From: JACXTP01 sp963827905
GTDB taxonomy: Archaea; Thermoplasmatota; Thermoplasmata; Methanomassiliicoccales; UBA472
Direction of reading: 5' to 3'
DNA: 64,000 nucleotides
NCBI GenBank assembly: GCA_963827905.1
Contig: CAWHCB010000001.1
Location: 186,001-250,000, forward strand
The notes beneath the pieces were generated by a model. The model was not told the origin of the DNA. It ran no database searches and worked only from the letters and a program-made list of their open reading frames with translations. Below are positions 27,845 through 37,380 of the stretch, piece after piece. Within the stretch, counting starts at the first letter, position 1. The number at the start of each line of letters is the position of its first letter. The translations under genes and the position numbers were made by a program.

Positions 27845-28360
27845 TTATCTGGCAAACTGCACAACCGCTTTCTCGATGAAGGCGTTATATTCCTTCATGG
27901 GGTCGATCTGATCTTCTTGGTTCAGTCCCAGATATTCCATCGTTTGTATTATTGATTCATGTCCTAGCATCTTGCTGATGATGGCTATATCGACCTTTAA
28001 CATCCACATCCTGCGCCCGAACGTCCTGCGGAACGTATAGTTCGAGAAGTCGTATTTTCTCCCGTAGCATGTTTCCATCCTCGTCTTGAGAGTCTTCATG
28101 ACCTTATCGATTCCAGAGTCCCCGTATGGCCTAAGATTTCCCTCCATTCGTGGATCAGGAGCTCATCGAGTCAGGACCCACTTCCTCTGTTTAGAAAAGT
28201 CCGTGACGGTCTGCTCACGTTGATACTGATATTCCTTCAATATCTGCGCGACAGTTTGGTTCAGGACCACCGTCCTCCATTTACCACCATTACGGCCCTT
28301 TCCTCTCACAGAAATCTCTTGTCCATGAACGTCCTTAGCAAGGAGCCCACACCCTCGGCA
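27845..28360 (-). pseudogene. Remnant of a second tyrosine recombinase
   Basis: The minus strand encodes the C-terminal catalytic half of an integrase related to, but distinct from, the intact one: GQEISVRGKGRNGGKWRT, NYTFRRTFGR, MLGHESI and QTMEYLGL. The N-terminal half is missing and a stop/frame change occurs near 28160. It lies next to attR exactly as the intact integrase lies next to attL. It therefore probably belongs to an older element that occupied the same tRNA before the newer one inserted. Confidence 0.8.
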
Positions 28361-28440
28361 TCTTCGGCAACCGCGAGCGGTACGCCCTTGACCTGGCGGT
28401 TGAAGGCGTTACACGCGGGGCTGGACCAACGATTTCCAAT

Positions 28441-30081
28441 TCACTTCTGCGGACCTTCTTTCGGCGGATTGAATAGGGCTTTGTCTTCCCCAACCTCCTC
28501 ATCAATAAGCGCATTGAGTTTTTGGTTCATGGCCGCTAACAATTCTTCACTGTATTTGGGATTGGCCGGGTTGGCCAGATTGTCCATTTCCTCAGGATCC
28601 AGTAACAGATCGTAGAGGGCGACATCGTTGTCGGCCAGAAGCTGCTGGACCGATGCGGGCATGTTGTAGTTGCCCAGCCCGAAGTAGCGGACCAGCTTGT
28701 AGCGACCATCGAACACGCCGCGGAACAGTTCGCGCTTTTCAGGATCCGGCATACCGATCTCGTTGATGAGATCTTTGAACGCCTCCCTACCGCGGTGAAA
28801 CTCCTTCCCGGCCTGGGCGGCGGCGTAATCAAACACCCTGGGCGCGTTGCGGCTGAACCATTCCGCATCGATGGTGGCGATCATGTCGTAAGTCATCAGG
28901 CAGCCCAGGCCGGGCTTCTCGCTGCTGCCGCGGGGCCCGACAGTAGCGGGATCGCGCACCACGTTTGAGAGGTCATGGCCTTTCAGGAGTGGATAGCGCT
29001 TCCGCCGCTCGTTCTCCGACAGGCCGGCAAACGCCAGGATCGTGGGTACCAGATCGAGATGCGATCCCACCGCATCCGTCCGGTTTCCGCCGGGGTGGCG
29101 CGGATCGGCAATCACCAGCGGCACGTTGACGGTCTCCTGAAACGCCACGCTGCCCTTCTGGCGCAGGTGATGGGCACCGCCCTGCTCGCCGTGATCCGCC
29201 GTAAAGATGACAATCGTGTTGTCGGCCTGGCCGCTCGCATCCAGCGCATCCAGCACCGCCCCGATGTGACGGTCCACGTCGAGAAGGCAGTTGAGGTAGT
29301 AATTGACATGGTTGTGCCACATGTCCCGGCGTTCCTCCGGAATCTGGCCATAGTACACGTCACACAGGCGCTTGTAACTGCGGACGGCGGGCGGCTGCCC
29401 CTCCAGGTCGTCAAAGAATGAGGCCGGCAGACTGGTCATCCATTTCTGGCGGTACAGCGGCGTATCCGGCGCGCTGAAGATCGGGAACATGCTTTTAGCC
29501 TGGACCGTTCCTTCCCCGTCGGTATCAAAATACATCACATCGTGAGGGTTAACGAAGTTCACGCTCATGAACCAGGGTTTGGCGGCGGCGACTTGAGAGG
29601 CGCGCTTTTCCAGCCAGTCCACGGCTTCGGCCGCAATCAACGGATCCTTCTTGATTCCATCCATAGGCCCGCCCTGCGCATCGCCCCATTCCTGATACTC
29701 TGAAAAACCGTAGGGTTCCATCGCCGCACGGGAGCCCTTGGCGGGGATCTCCGAGAGGTGCCACTTGCCCTTATAGACGGTGTGATAGCCCAGATCGCGG
29801 AGCATATGGCCGATGGTGGGCAAGGTTTTCGGATCGGCCTCCATGTCGTCGATCCAGGCGAAATTGGTGTTGTCGAACATGCGGGTGTGCGGCGTATGCC
29901 GGCCCGTCAGCATCACCGATCGAGAAGGGGTGCACACGGTGGTGGTGCAATGGTGATGGTTGAACGTGACCCCGCGGGCGCGAATGCGGTCCCGGGCGTG
30001 CAAAGCAAATTCCGCCGGCATGGGCTGGTGGGCATATTCCTGATCGGTCACGATCATCAGGATGTTGGGTTTCTTGTTCAT
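28441..30081 (-). CDS. Sulfatase (arylsulfatase family), probably horizontally acquired
   Basis: The 546-residue intact enzyme has the sulfatase signature C50-TPSR, whose Cys must be converted to formylglycine. Metal-site residues lie in MIVTDQE and FTADHGEQGG, and the substrate-side KGKWHLSE motif is present. It should hydrolyse sulfate esters of sugars or choline-like compounds. No signal peptide is seen. A strong AAGGAGGG before the ATG and closeness to bacterial sulfatases in style suggest transfer from bacteria. No formylglycine-generating enzyme is in the window. A fragment of a second copy lies just upstream. Confidence 0.88.
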   Translation of the reverse strand: MNKKPNILMIVTDQEYAHQPMPAEFALHARDRIRARGVTFNHHHCTTTVCTPSRSVMLTGRHTPHTRMFDNTNFAWIDDMEADPKTLPTIGHMLRDLGYHTVYKGKWHLSEIPAKGSRAAMEPYGFSEYQEWGDAQGGPMDGIKKDPLIAAEAVDWLEKRASQVAAAKPWFMSVNFVNPHDVMYFDTDGEGTVQAKSMFPIFSAPDTPLYRQKWMTSLPASFFDDLEGQPPAVRSYKRLCDVYYGQIPEERRDMWHNHVNYYLNCLLDVDRHIGAVLDALDASGQADNTIVIFTADHGEQGGAHHLRQKGSVAFQETVNVPLVIADPRHPGGNRTDAVGSHLDLVPTILAFAGLSENERRKRYPLLKGHDLSNVVRDPATVGPRGSSEKPGLGCLMTYDMIATIDAEWFSRNAPRVFDYAAAQAGKEFHRGREAFKDLINEIGMPDPEKRELFRGVFDGRYKLVRYFGLGNYNMPASVQQLLADNDVALYDLLLDPEEMDNLANPANPKYSEELLAAMNQKLNALIDEEVGEDKALFNPPKEGPQK

Positions 30082-30105
30082 GATTTCCCTCCTTAGTTAC
30101 TTTTG

Positions 30106-30228
30106 TTAATCCTTCTTAGGCGGAGTGAATGGGGCTTTGTCTTCCCCAACCTCCTCATCAATCAGCGCATTGAGTTTTTGGTTCATGGCCGCTAACAATT
30201 CTTCACTGTATTTGGGATTGGCCGGGGC
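30106..30228 (-). pseudogene. 3'-end fragment of a duplicated sulfatase gene
   Basis: The fragment encodes PANPKYSEELLAAMNQK...LIDEEVGEDKAPFTPPKK, nearly identical to the C-terminal ~40 residues of the intact sulfatase (DNA match to 28453-28570). The rest of this copy is absent, and unrelated sequence joins it at about 30229. It is best explained by tandem duplication followed by deletion, leaving the tail upstream of the surviving gene. Confidence 0.8.
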
Positions 30229-30315
30229 AATCAATGAGATACTTTGTGCACCGCCAAGATTCCTTTGCGCCAACTTCCGCCATTTCAACTGTGTCAATCG
30301 AACTCTCTTCCCATG

Positions 30316-30453
30316 TTAATCGCCGACGCGAGATTTCAGCGTTTCGGTGTTGGGCCAACCGTGTGGCTCCGCTTGCGGTTTTCCGGAGCCTTCGCGCCGT
30401 GTCGCGTGCTCCCTCGACGCCTGCATTCCTGACATTCCGTTCTTCGTACCCAT
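30316..30453 (-). CDS. Small ORF, 45 residues, unknown
   Basis: The ATG at 30453 has a very strong ribosome site (GGAAGGAGAG) and the same GAAATCATG context as the sulfatase start. The encoded peptide is basic and polar (MGTKNGMSGMQASREHATRR...) and resembles nothing I know. It could be the start of a gene truncated by the deletion that left the sulfatase fragment. Confidence 0.3.
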   Translation of the reverse strand: MGTKNGMSGMQASREHATRREGSGKPQAEPHGWPNTETLKSRVGD

Positions 30454-30468
30454 GATTTCTCTCCTTCC

Positions 30469-30573
30469 TTACGGCCTGTTACTCTTGTTCTCCTTCCGGA
30501 GATGCTCCAGAAGGACCAGACCGGTGAGCAGAGCGAGGATCAGGAAGACGACGATGGCGGGTCGTGCCTGCAT
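30469..30573 (-). CDS. Small ORF, 34-residue putative membrane peptide
   Basis: The peptide has one predicted transmembrane helix (AIVVFLILALLTGLVLLEHL) and a basic tail, and it ends 15 bases before the next small ORF. It may be translated with the sulfatase region in a bacterial-style operon. Support rests on the hydrophobic pattern and spacing only. Confidence 0.3.
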   Translation of the reverse strand: MQARPAIVVFLILALLTGLVLLEHLRKENKSNRP

Positions 30574-30783
30574 CCTTAACGCTCTAAAGACAGACCTGGT
30601 TAGCCCACAATAATAATAATGAAAAAGTTTAGGGAACAAAGGAAGGACTAGCTATCCGTCCCCTCAAAGTTTAGAAGTAAAACGGGGAGGGATTTTCTTT
30701 TTACTCAGATATGACTCCAAGGCCAGTAGGCAATGCCCCAATTAATATCAATATTATGATTACAATACAATTATTTACACACA

Positions 30784-31599
30784 TCATTCCCGCAGGAATG
30801 ATTTTGCCTCGGCATACATGCGGTCCGCGACCTCTGTTGAGACCCACCCACCTTCGAGCTCGATCAGCTCCAGCTCCAGCTCTTTGGCATACTCTTCGCA
30901 CTTTTCTTGGAAGTTAACTTGGTCTCCCAGATTAGTCTGGATCTTCAAGCACTGCTTGTACCCAGCCATATCAAGCAAGAGTTTCATGAACTCCTTACGA
31001 CTCATATCTATGCTATCAAGGCCTTTGAACAGCTCAGTGTGGCCGAGGAACTCCTTCCAGCTGCAGGCGACGGCTGGCGTGAGGTACATCACACCGGTAT
31101 GTTTTTTCATAAGGTTCAGATATTTTTCACTACTACCCAAAGGCACACAGATGCAATCATCGCACAGTTTACCTTCCCTATCGGTGAAGAGCGTCATAGG
31201 TATCGATAGGTTCTCCCTGCTCCATTCTCGGATCCCTTCCAGCCCATTTCCACATAGCCCATAGTAGAGCGCAATGCCATCCGCATGACCAGGGACTGTA
31301 AGCATCAGTCTACGGATTTCTGCGGCGAGGGCCTTGGGCTCGGAGTGGAGTCCGAGATCCATCATCCAGATGATGACGTTATACCCCTCCCTTGGCACAT
31401 TCGCATTCTCATTGAAGAAATCCTCCTCAGAGATTTGCTCGAACTCGACACCATTGGACTTGAGCTTCGGGAGAAGAGTCTCGATATTCTTGTTTGCCAG
31501 GAGGAATATCCTTTTCGCATCAGGGTCGGTGGTCAGATTATATATCATTTCGTCCTCGAGCAAGGGGCAGGCCATCATCATGAGCCTACCGAATTCCAT
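30784..31599 (-). CDS. DUF1638 family protein
   Basis: The ~271-residue product carries the DUF1638 pattern: an early ACPLLEDEM, YYGLCGNGLEGI, DDCICVPLGSSEKYL, a VMYLTPAV segment and a Cys-containing SWKEFLGHTELF. The family is common in methylotrophic methanogens and acetogens, often beside corrinoid methyltransferases, but its reaction is unknown. No methyltransferase is nearby here. ATG at 31599 (MEFGRLMMMACP) is preferred to an upstream TTG. The gene is intact. Confidence 0.8.
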   Translation of the reverse strand: MEFGRLMMMACPLLEDEMIYNLTTDPDAKRIFLLANKNIETLLPKLKSNGVEFEQISEEDFFNENANVPREGYNVIIWMMDLGLHSEPKALAAEIRRLMLTVPGHADGIALYYGLCGNGLEGIREWSRENLSIPMTLFTDREGKLCDDCICVPLGSSEKYLNLMKKHTGVMYLTPAVACSWKEFLGHTELFKGLDSIDMSRKEFMKLLLDMAGYKQCLKIQTNLGDQVNFQEKCEEYAKELELELIELEGGWVSTEVADRMYAEAKSFLRE

Positions 31600-31951
31600 C
31601 TTTCCCTCAGACCCCAAACAAATCACTCCTCTTGACTCTGCCAGAGACGCTCCTGTTATTTATGGTAAGTCCTCACCCATAATTCATTGGGATGATATTT
31701 CGCATTGATGTGCGGGGACCCCAATTAATCATATTGAGAATAAGAAGATGTTTCGCCCTCGGTACTATTTCATCCTTGATAGATCTCCAAATTTTGCGTA
31801 CTAGCCATGTTAATAGCGAACCCCACAGGTCCGCCATATTTATCATGAATATAATATTTTGAATATAATGTTAAAAAATTCTCCCTCTCCTGCTGAGTCT
31901 CTTCTGAATATAATTATTAAAACACACAATGATTTAGCCTAAGTTGATAAA
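31600..31951. other. AT-rich intergenic region with TGAATATAAT repeats
   Basis: No gene is seen in this 350-bp gap between divergent DUF1638 and mscS. It contains three exact copies of TGAATATAAT (31846-31855, 31860-31869, 31905-31914). The last lies about 38 bp before the mscS ATG and is a plausible TATA element. The repeats could be promoter or operator sites. Confidence 0.4.
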
Positions 31952-32837
31952 ATGGAACTTACCGGGGACATCTTAACGTTGATCATAGAGGTCTCTATCA
32001 TCATTGTAGTGGGATTCATAGTTGCCCGGTTGATATACTGGGTGGTCAAGAAGAAAGCAACCAAATATGCTGGTGCGAGCACGGCCAAGACCATGGCCAA
32101 TTTCGTCCAATACTTGGTATTGATTGTTTTCTTCACCCTGGCACTGCTCATCCTCTTCGGGGTTAACAGCACGACCATCGCTTTCATCGTCGGAGCAATC
32201 TCCTTCGCCATCACTTTCGGATTCCAGAACGTGATACAGAACGTCGTCGGCGGTGTGATAGTGGCCATCGATGGACGTGTACAGTTGGGTGATTGGGTCG
32301 AGGTGGGGGATACGCCATACCAGACCGGTCCGGCTGAGGTCCTTAACATCGGGCTGACGTCCATCACGGTCCGTGAGCAATATGGGAGGGTGTATGTCAT
32401 CCCCAGCTCCTACATCATCATCCACAAGGCCCTGAACTACTCGGAGATCGGATGTTTCAACATCAATATCCCGCTGGCTTTGCCTTGGACCGAGGACCCT
32501 GACCGGATGTGCGAACTTTTCCTGGAGGAGGCTAGGCGCAACCCAATGGTGTATCCTAATATCCGCCCCATCAGGAAAGAGAGCCGGTTGAAGCATAAGT
32601 CCAAGCATAGGACAAAACTAGCGGAGAAGGACGAGGTCAATCTTGACTTCGATGAGGACCGGTTCCTCCCCACTGCGCAACATCGTGCGCACCGAGCAGG
32701 ACAAGCTCATCTACAACGTCAGCCTTTGGACGGATACCCCCATCAAAACAAGCAAGGTCACCTCCGCTTATCTTCTCCAGATTACGAAACGTTTGCGCGA
32801 GGAAGGGGTAAAGGAGTCCCCGATCTTCAGGAAATAG
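31952..32837 (+). CDS. mscS: Small-conductance mechanosensitive channel (MscS family)
   Basis: MscS channels release solutes under membrane tension. Three transmembrane helices are visible (about 10-30, 48-72 and 78-98), the third being the pore helix (VGAISFAITFGFQNVIQNVVGG). The beta-domain motif QLGDWVEVGD and the NSTTIAFI segment follow. A basic stretch (RLKHKSKHRTKLAEKDEVNLDFDEDRF) interrupts the C-terminal domain before a frame change near 32670. The final segment (IVRTEQDKLIYNVSLWTDTP...SPIFRK) completes the vestibule. Confidence 0.85.
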
Positions 32838-33077
32838 GATTCAATTGTTCCGTAACGATGTGCAATGTGTAATGGCTTCATCTCCCGTTGTTACGTAGGT
32901 GACGTCTTTCGCAGTCAGTCTCTCTTTCGTTATTAATTGAAATTACGAACAGATGACCAGGCACAAATGGATTCCAGTCCGGGTCGATGATTTAATATAT
33001 AATATTATAATTATTAATATATCATTATCAAAATATCCACATGGACTCCATTATGATATGACTACTCCGAGATGATC

Positions 33078-33902
33078 CTATTCCGCGAGAATCCCGAGGG
33101 CCAGCATGAATAGTCCGCCTAACAGGACCAACAACTCAGTTCCCGCCCCTGTGAAGAAGGTGAAAGAAAGGAGAAGGCTGGACATGAAGTTCCTCAGGGA
33201 CGTGTTGCAATGCCAAGGTCCTCCTATCTTCGGTCCTCGGCCCGCCCAACAGCCACCCCATGAAGACCCCTATAAGGACCAATGATATCACTGCCAACAG
33301 GGCATGGGAGCCTCCCATCTGCTCGATGTCCTGGTATCTGCTCGCAATCACATAGAAGACGATCAAGGAGGTGCTGATCAGGACCAGGAACGTCAGGACA
33401 TCCTCAGGCTCGGTCGAACCAGTTCTGGTATGATCCTCCCCAATGCATAACCGATCAGCAATGGCAGCAACTGGAACATGGACCAGGGTGAACATGATCT
33501 CGATGAGGGCCGGCGTCCAATCCCTCCACGGGAGACAACCAGATGATCAATGGGGCGGAAATTGCACTTATGCCTAACATCGCGAAGGTCAGTTCCAGAC
33601 CGTCATTGTCGACCCCCTTTCCGCGCATGATGCTCATGATCAATGGAAAGGCGGGCAGGGTGGAGAGCAGAACAGGCTTGCCGCCAATCCCTCCTCGAGG
33701 TCAAAGGCCCAGATCAGTCCGAGCGCCAGGAGGGGCATTAGGACGATGTTGAGCACGATGCGCCCTCGCCATCCAGCTGATGTTGGACTTTTCCGAACCC
33801 TAAGCCTTCTCCCGACCCATGACCAAACCGACATTGATGCAACTGCAGATGACCGCCAGTCCAGTAATGGCCAGAGAGGATACCGCTACCCAGGTTGGTC
33901 AT
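33078..33902 (-). CDS. Bile acid:sodium symporter-family (BASS) transporter, frame-disrupted
   Basis: Segments in several minus-strand frames together give a ten-helix BASS-like carrier: ITGLAVICSCINVGLVMGREKA, RGRIVLNIVLMPLLALGLIWAF, PLIMSIMRGKGVDNDGLELT, LGISAISAPLIIWLSP, then FLVLISTSLIVFYVIASRY and HALLAVISLVLIGVFMGWLLGG. It ends LLGGLFMLALGILAE. BASS carriers import organic anions with sodium. At least four frame changes occur, more than in neighbours of similar length, so a decaying gene is possible. The ATG at 33902 overlaps the end of the upstream gene. Confidence 0.6.
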
Positions 33903-34410
33903 GGACTCTTCCTCCGACCAGTGGAAGCAATGGTCGCAATGGTCGTCACCTTGCATGATGGTCTTGGTTCGATGGAGGGTGAGCCTGGGATTGTAGGCCG
34001 CTATCATGCTGTGATCGGCGTTGCAACAGACCAGGTATCCCAGCTCCGGATCGCCGATCCGGGAAAGTGCTCCGCCCAAAGGCATCGGTCCACCCTCATG
34101 CTGAGATGCTCAGGACCCTCCTCCAATATCGTCACTTGCTGGGTCGCGGAGAAAATGAGACGAGGACATCAGTGCCTTCCAGAAAGTGGTGAACTCCTCA
34201 AAGTCATTGAGCTGACGGCCCTTAGCTGGTTTCGCGCCATCTCCCTTCCGAGAGACCTCCCCGACCGATCGTGGCCATCCTCAATGCCTCCATACGTCCT
34301 TTCTCGATCTCCACCTGATTGAAGGAGAGGATGAAAAGTCGATGCACGTCCTCTAGATATTCCTCGATGGACATGCTGATCTCAGGTGATGATGTCTCCC
34401 TCTCGATCAA
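33899..34410 (-). CDS. L-2-amino-thiazoline-4-carboxylate hydrolase-like protein, frame-disrupted
   Basis: The N-terminus (MSIEEYLEDVHRLFILSFNQVE) is helical. Later segments in other frames read LNDFEEFTTFWKAL, ELGYLVCCNADHSMIAAYNPRLTL and LHRTKTIMQGDDHCDHCF. The last resembles the C-terminal R-x-T-x(3)-GxxxCDF motif of the ATC-hydrolase family (PF14196). Its role here is unknown. The stop appears to overlap the ATG of the BASS transporter (ATGA), so the two form an operon. Confidence 0.55.
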
Positions 34411-34540
34411 TTGGTACCCCTCTCGATATCGTCTAGGTTGGATGATATAGGTTGCATCAATGATTCGGACTGACGGGAGATAAGAGGCCGAGAGATAAAA
34501 TTTGTTATTATCTCATATCGTTATTTCCCTGGGGCATCCA

Positions 34541-35315
34541 TTGAGAGTCTGCGAACTGGAAGGCGGGAACGAGGCATGGTTCCTCCGTTCGGTCGAGGAC
34601 CGTTGGCCGGAATATTTCTGGTTCTTGGTCGACTGGATGTTCGAGCGGGACCGGACCATGATCAGGGTGGTAGAGGATGGGGGCACTCTCCTCGGGGCAT
34701 CTCTGGTCTACGACCACAAGATCGTCCAGTTTCGCGGCGAGCTTGGGGCATGCAGGGCTCTCATGGAATTGCTGGATGAGCAGAAGGTCGAGATAAACGC
34801 CCCTCTGGAGATGAAGGACGAATTGTTGAGGAGGTTCCACCCGAAGGTAGATTTCAATATCGTGCTGATGACCATGGGGCGGGGCGAGCTCAAACCGAGG
34901 AGCACGGTTGCATGGGAGACCTTGGTCCCAGAGGATGCATCGGATATCGCTCGACTCTTAAGCGAGGCCGATCCGAAATGGTGGGGGGACATGAGCGAGG
35001 AAAGGGTGCGCGCGATGTTCAACAAGTCCTACTGGATCGGCATCAGGGACGGAGGGAGTCCTCAGGGCAGTAGGGAGCGCGCTGACCCAAGGCCCAGGCT
35101 TCAACATATCCATCATCGCCACGGAAAAGGGCTCGAGGGGAAGGGGGTACGCCACCACCATAGTATCGGCATTGGCGGAGCGGATCCTTAGGGAGGTTCC
35201 CTATGCCCTCATCCATGTGCGGGAGGACAACCATGCCGCCAGGTCGGTCTATGAGAAAGTGGGCTTCAAGCCCTACATGACCTTCTACATCTTGAGGGGC
35301 GAAAGGACCATCTGA
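34541..35315 (+). CDS. GNAT-family N-acetyltransferase (frame-disrupted)
   Basis: The C-terminal GNAT domain shows FNISIIATEKGSRGKGYATTIVSAL (acetyl-CoA loop, R-G-K-G-Y) and HVREDNHAARSVYEKVGFKPY, the typical beta5-alpha5 end. The N-terminal half (residues ~1-130) is a second diverged GNAT-like domain with VEDGGTLLGASLVYD. The frame changes near 35060. The start is uncertain: TTG at 34541 or 34502, no ATG being near. The substrate is unknown. Confidence 0.7.
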
Positions 35316-35336
35316 ACTTGATCCCCAGAGGTGGGA

Positions 35337-35681
35337 TCAGAAGAACCCTTCCAGGTTCACCTTGTCGTTGAGCTCCCAGCACTTCAGCTTTCTCTCCACG
35401 TCATCGAGAAGGTCGAAAGATGCCTGCAGGAAGACCACCGTGCCGTTCTGCACCTTGCCGCGAAGGATGAGATGCAGCTGCTCGTTGATGTCGGAACGGT
35501 CCAACACTGCGAATCCGAAGAATTTCTTGCCATCGCGCCGGTAGGCCTCGATGTGGGGTATCGGACAATGGACCGTCCTGACCTCGCGGAACCCTTTGAC
35601 CTGCAGATCGCCAGACCATGTGCTCAAGAAATCGCCTGATGCCTCCATCCGATCACTTTCTCGCATCATATCCAACTCCAA
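35337..35681 (-). CDS. Conserved-looking protein of unknown function
   Basis: The 114-residue intact protein has alternating strands (VRTVHCPIPHIEAY, KKFFGFAVLDRSDINEQLHLILRGK) and one helix (LQASFDLLDDVERKLKCWEL). No motif or membrane segment is present and I cannot assign a family. A TATA-like ttatataaagg (minus strand, near 35685) supports a start close to 35681, with other Met codons five to eleven residues in. Confidence 0.45.
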   Translation of the reverse strand: MELDMMRESDRMEASGDFLSTWSGDLQVKGFREVRTVHCPIPHIEAYRRDGKKFFGFAVLDRSDINEQLHLILRGKVQNGTVVFLQASFDLLDDVERKLKCWELNDKVNLEGFF

Positions 35682-35762
35682 CCTTTATATAAGGCAATTA
35701 TCTGATTCTCGTGGTGGATAACCACGAACCTCTGGTTATCTAAACTTTAGGTCGTGACAACG

Positions 35763-36590
35763 ATGAGTTTCGACATCGCTTCGACGGTGGAACTGAACAA
35801 CGGCGTCAAGATGCCCAGGTTCGGTCTGGGCACGTACAGGTTGTCGCCTGGCAAGGAGACATATGACGCCGTCCGCACGGCCTTGGAAGTGGGTTACCGC
35901 CTCATAGACACTGCCAGTTACTACGCCAACGAGATCGATGTTGGCCGGGCGATAAGGGACAGTGGTCTGGACCGCGACGAGGTGTTCGTCACCACCAAGC
36001 TGTACAACCACGACCAAGGCTACTCCGAGGCGCTGAAAGCCTTCGAGGCCAGCCAGAGACGGATCGATGTGGGCACAATAGACCTCTTCCTGATACATTG
36101 GCCTGTCCTCGCCCTGCGCCAACGCTCCTGGAAGGCTTTGGAGACGTTGCTTAGGGAAGGCAGGTGCCGCTGCATCGGGGTCAGCAACTATACCGTCGCC
36201 CACTTGAATGAGCTGGGGACCTATGCGGAATTCATTCCCGCGGTGAACCAGGTGGAGCTGTCGCCCTTTCTCCAGCAGACCGAGCTGGTGGATGCCTGCC
36301 GGTCCATGGGGGTGCAGGTGGAATCATACAGCCCATTGGCCCGTGGGAAAAGGTTCGGACATCAGGGCTTGAGAGGCATAGCGGATTCGCACGGTCGTTC
36401 ACCCGCTCAGGTCATGCTTCGGTGGGGTCTGCAGAAGGGGCATGTCATCATACCTAAGGCGGCCTCCAGAGAACACATCATTGAGAATGCTGGCATCTTC
36501 GATTTTGCTCTCAGCGAAGCGGAGATGAAGGAGATGGAGGGTTTCGAGAGCGGGCTTCGGGTTTCCTGGGACCCGACCGGTGTTCCTTGA
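35763..36590 (+). CDS. Aldo/keto reductase
   Basis: The ~275-residue intact protein has the AKR catalytic set: Asp and Tyr in RLIDTASYYANE, Lys in VTTKLYN, and His in FLIHWPV. The NADPH-binding C-terminal part includes SPLARG and VIIPKAASREHI. It resembles the AKR5 (2,5-diketogluconate reductase-like) group. ATG at 35763 (MSFDIASTVELNNG) is chosen, and a GTG nine bases upstream is possible. Confidence 0.88.
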   Translation: MSFDIASTVELNNGVKMPRFGLGTYRLSPGKETYDAVRTALEVGYRLIDTASYYANEIDVGRAIRDSGLDRDEVFVTTKLYNHDQGYSEALKAFEASQRRIDVGTIDLFLIHWPVLALRQRSWKALETLLREGRCRCIGVSNYTVAHLNELGTYAEFIPAVNQVELSPFLQQTELVDACRSMGVQVESYSPLARGKRFGHQGLRGIADSHGRSPAQVMLRWGLQKGHVIIPKAASREHIIENAGIFDFALSEAEMKEMEGFESGLRVSWDPTGVP

Positions 36591-36680
36591 TTTGGGATGT
36601 TCATTTTTTTGGGCCGTTGACACCAATAATATAAACTCCACCGGTCAATGGTTTAACATTCGTGGGGGAAGAGGTTGAGC

Positions 36681-37380
36681 ATGGCGGGGGTCGATGGCGA
36701 GAACAACGTCAAGATGCAGATACTGAGGAGCCTTGAGGGAGTTCTATCCCATCAAGGTCGACGAGATCGTGCTCATCTCCTCGGTACAGAAGGCGCTGAA
36801 GGACGTCACCATAGACCGAGTGTCCCAGGAGATCAAGGAGCTGAAGTCCAAAGGCTTGATCGAGGAGTCGGTCATCAAAGCCCCCTTCGGCAAGACCGAG
36901 ACCTATCGCTACAAGATCACCTCCGACGGCATTGACTACCTCCAGTCATTGGAGGAGCGGGGGGCGAAGCGCGAGGGCGTCTCCGCCCGCGAGATCGAGA
37001 CCCGACTCATCGAGACGTACGACCGCATCCAGTCGGATATGGAGGAGATGAAACAAGGCATCGAGTCCAGCCAGAAGACCTTGGATTCAGAGATGAAGGA
37101 GATGCGGCAACGCATCATGGACCATGACCAGGTGATCAGGACCTATTTCCTTCGCGTCATCGAGACCTTCGGGGTGTTCGTGAGCATCTTCGCCATCGTG
37201 GTGGTGCTCATCCTCACCATCGGACTCAGCCTGCAGCATAATGCCAGCGTGGAGGATTACTGGATCATCATTCTGAGCGTGCCCTTGTCCATCATGGTCT
37301 ACGTCCTGGTCATGATCTGGGGCATCAAGCGCTTCATCCTGGTGGACCCTTGCAAGGAGGACGGCAAACGTGAGCGATGA
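36681..37380 (+). CDS. Winged-helix/coiled-coil/two-TM protein A
   Basis: The N-terminal ~75 residues form a winged helix (MQILRSL joined to REFYPIKVDEIVLISSVQKAL, SQEIKELKSKGLIEES, wing KTETYRYKIT). A coiled coil follows (residues ~95-150, RLIETYDRIQSDMEEMKQGIE...), then HDQVIRTYFLRVIE and two transmembrane helices with a short external loop. A one-base shift near 36735 separates the first 18 residues. It has a paralogue directly downstream, whose start lies inside this gene's end. The layout suggests a membrane-tethered DNA-binding protein. Confidence 0.65.

Noticed and set aside
33078..34410. Calling the BASS and ATC-hydrolase genes outright pseudogenes
   Set aside because: They have more frame changes than most genes here, but the same error type occurs in essential genes, so decay cannot be separated from sequencing error.
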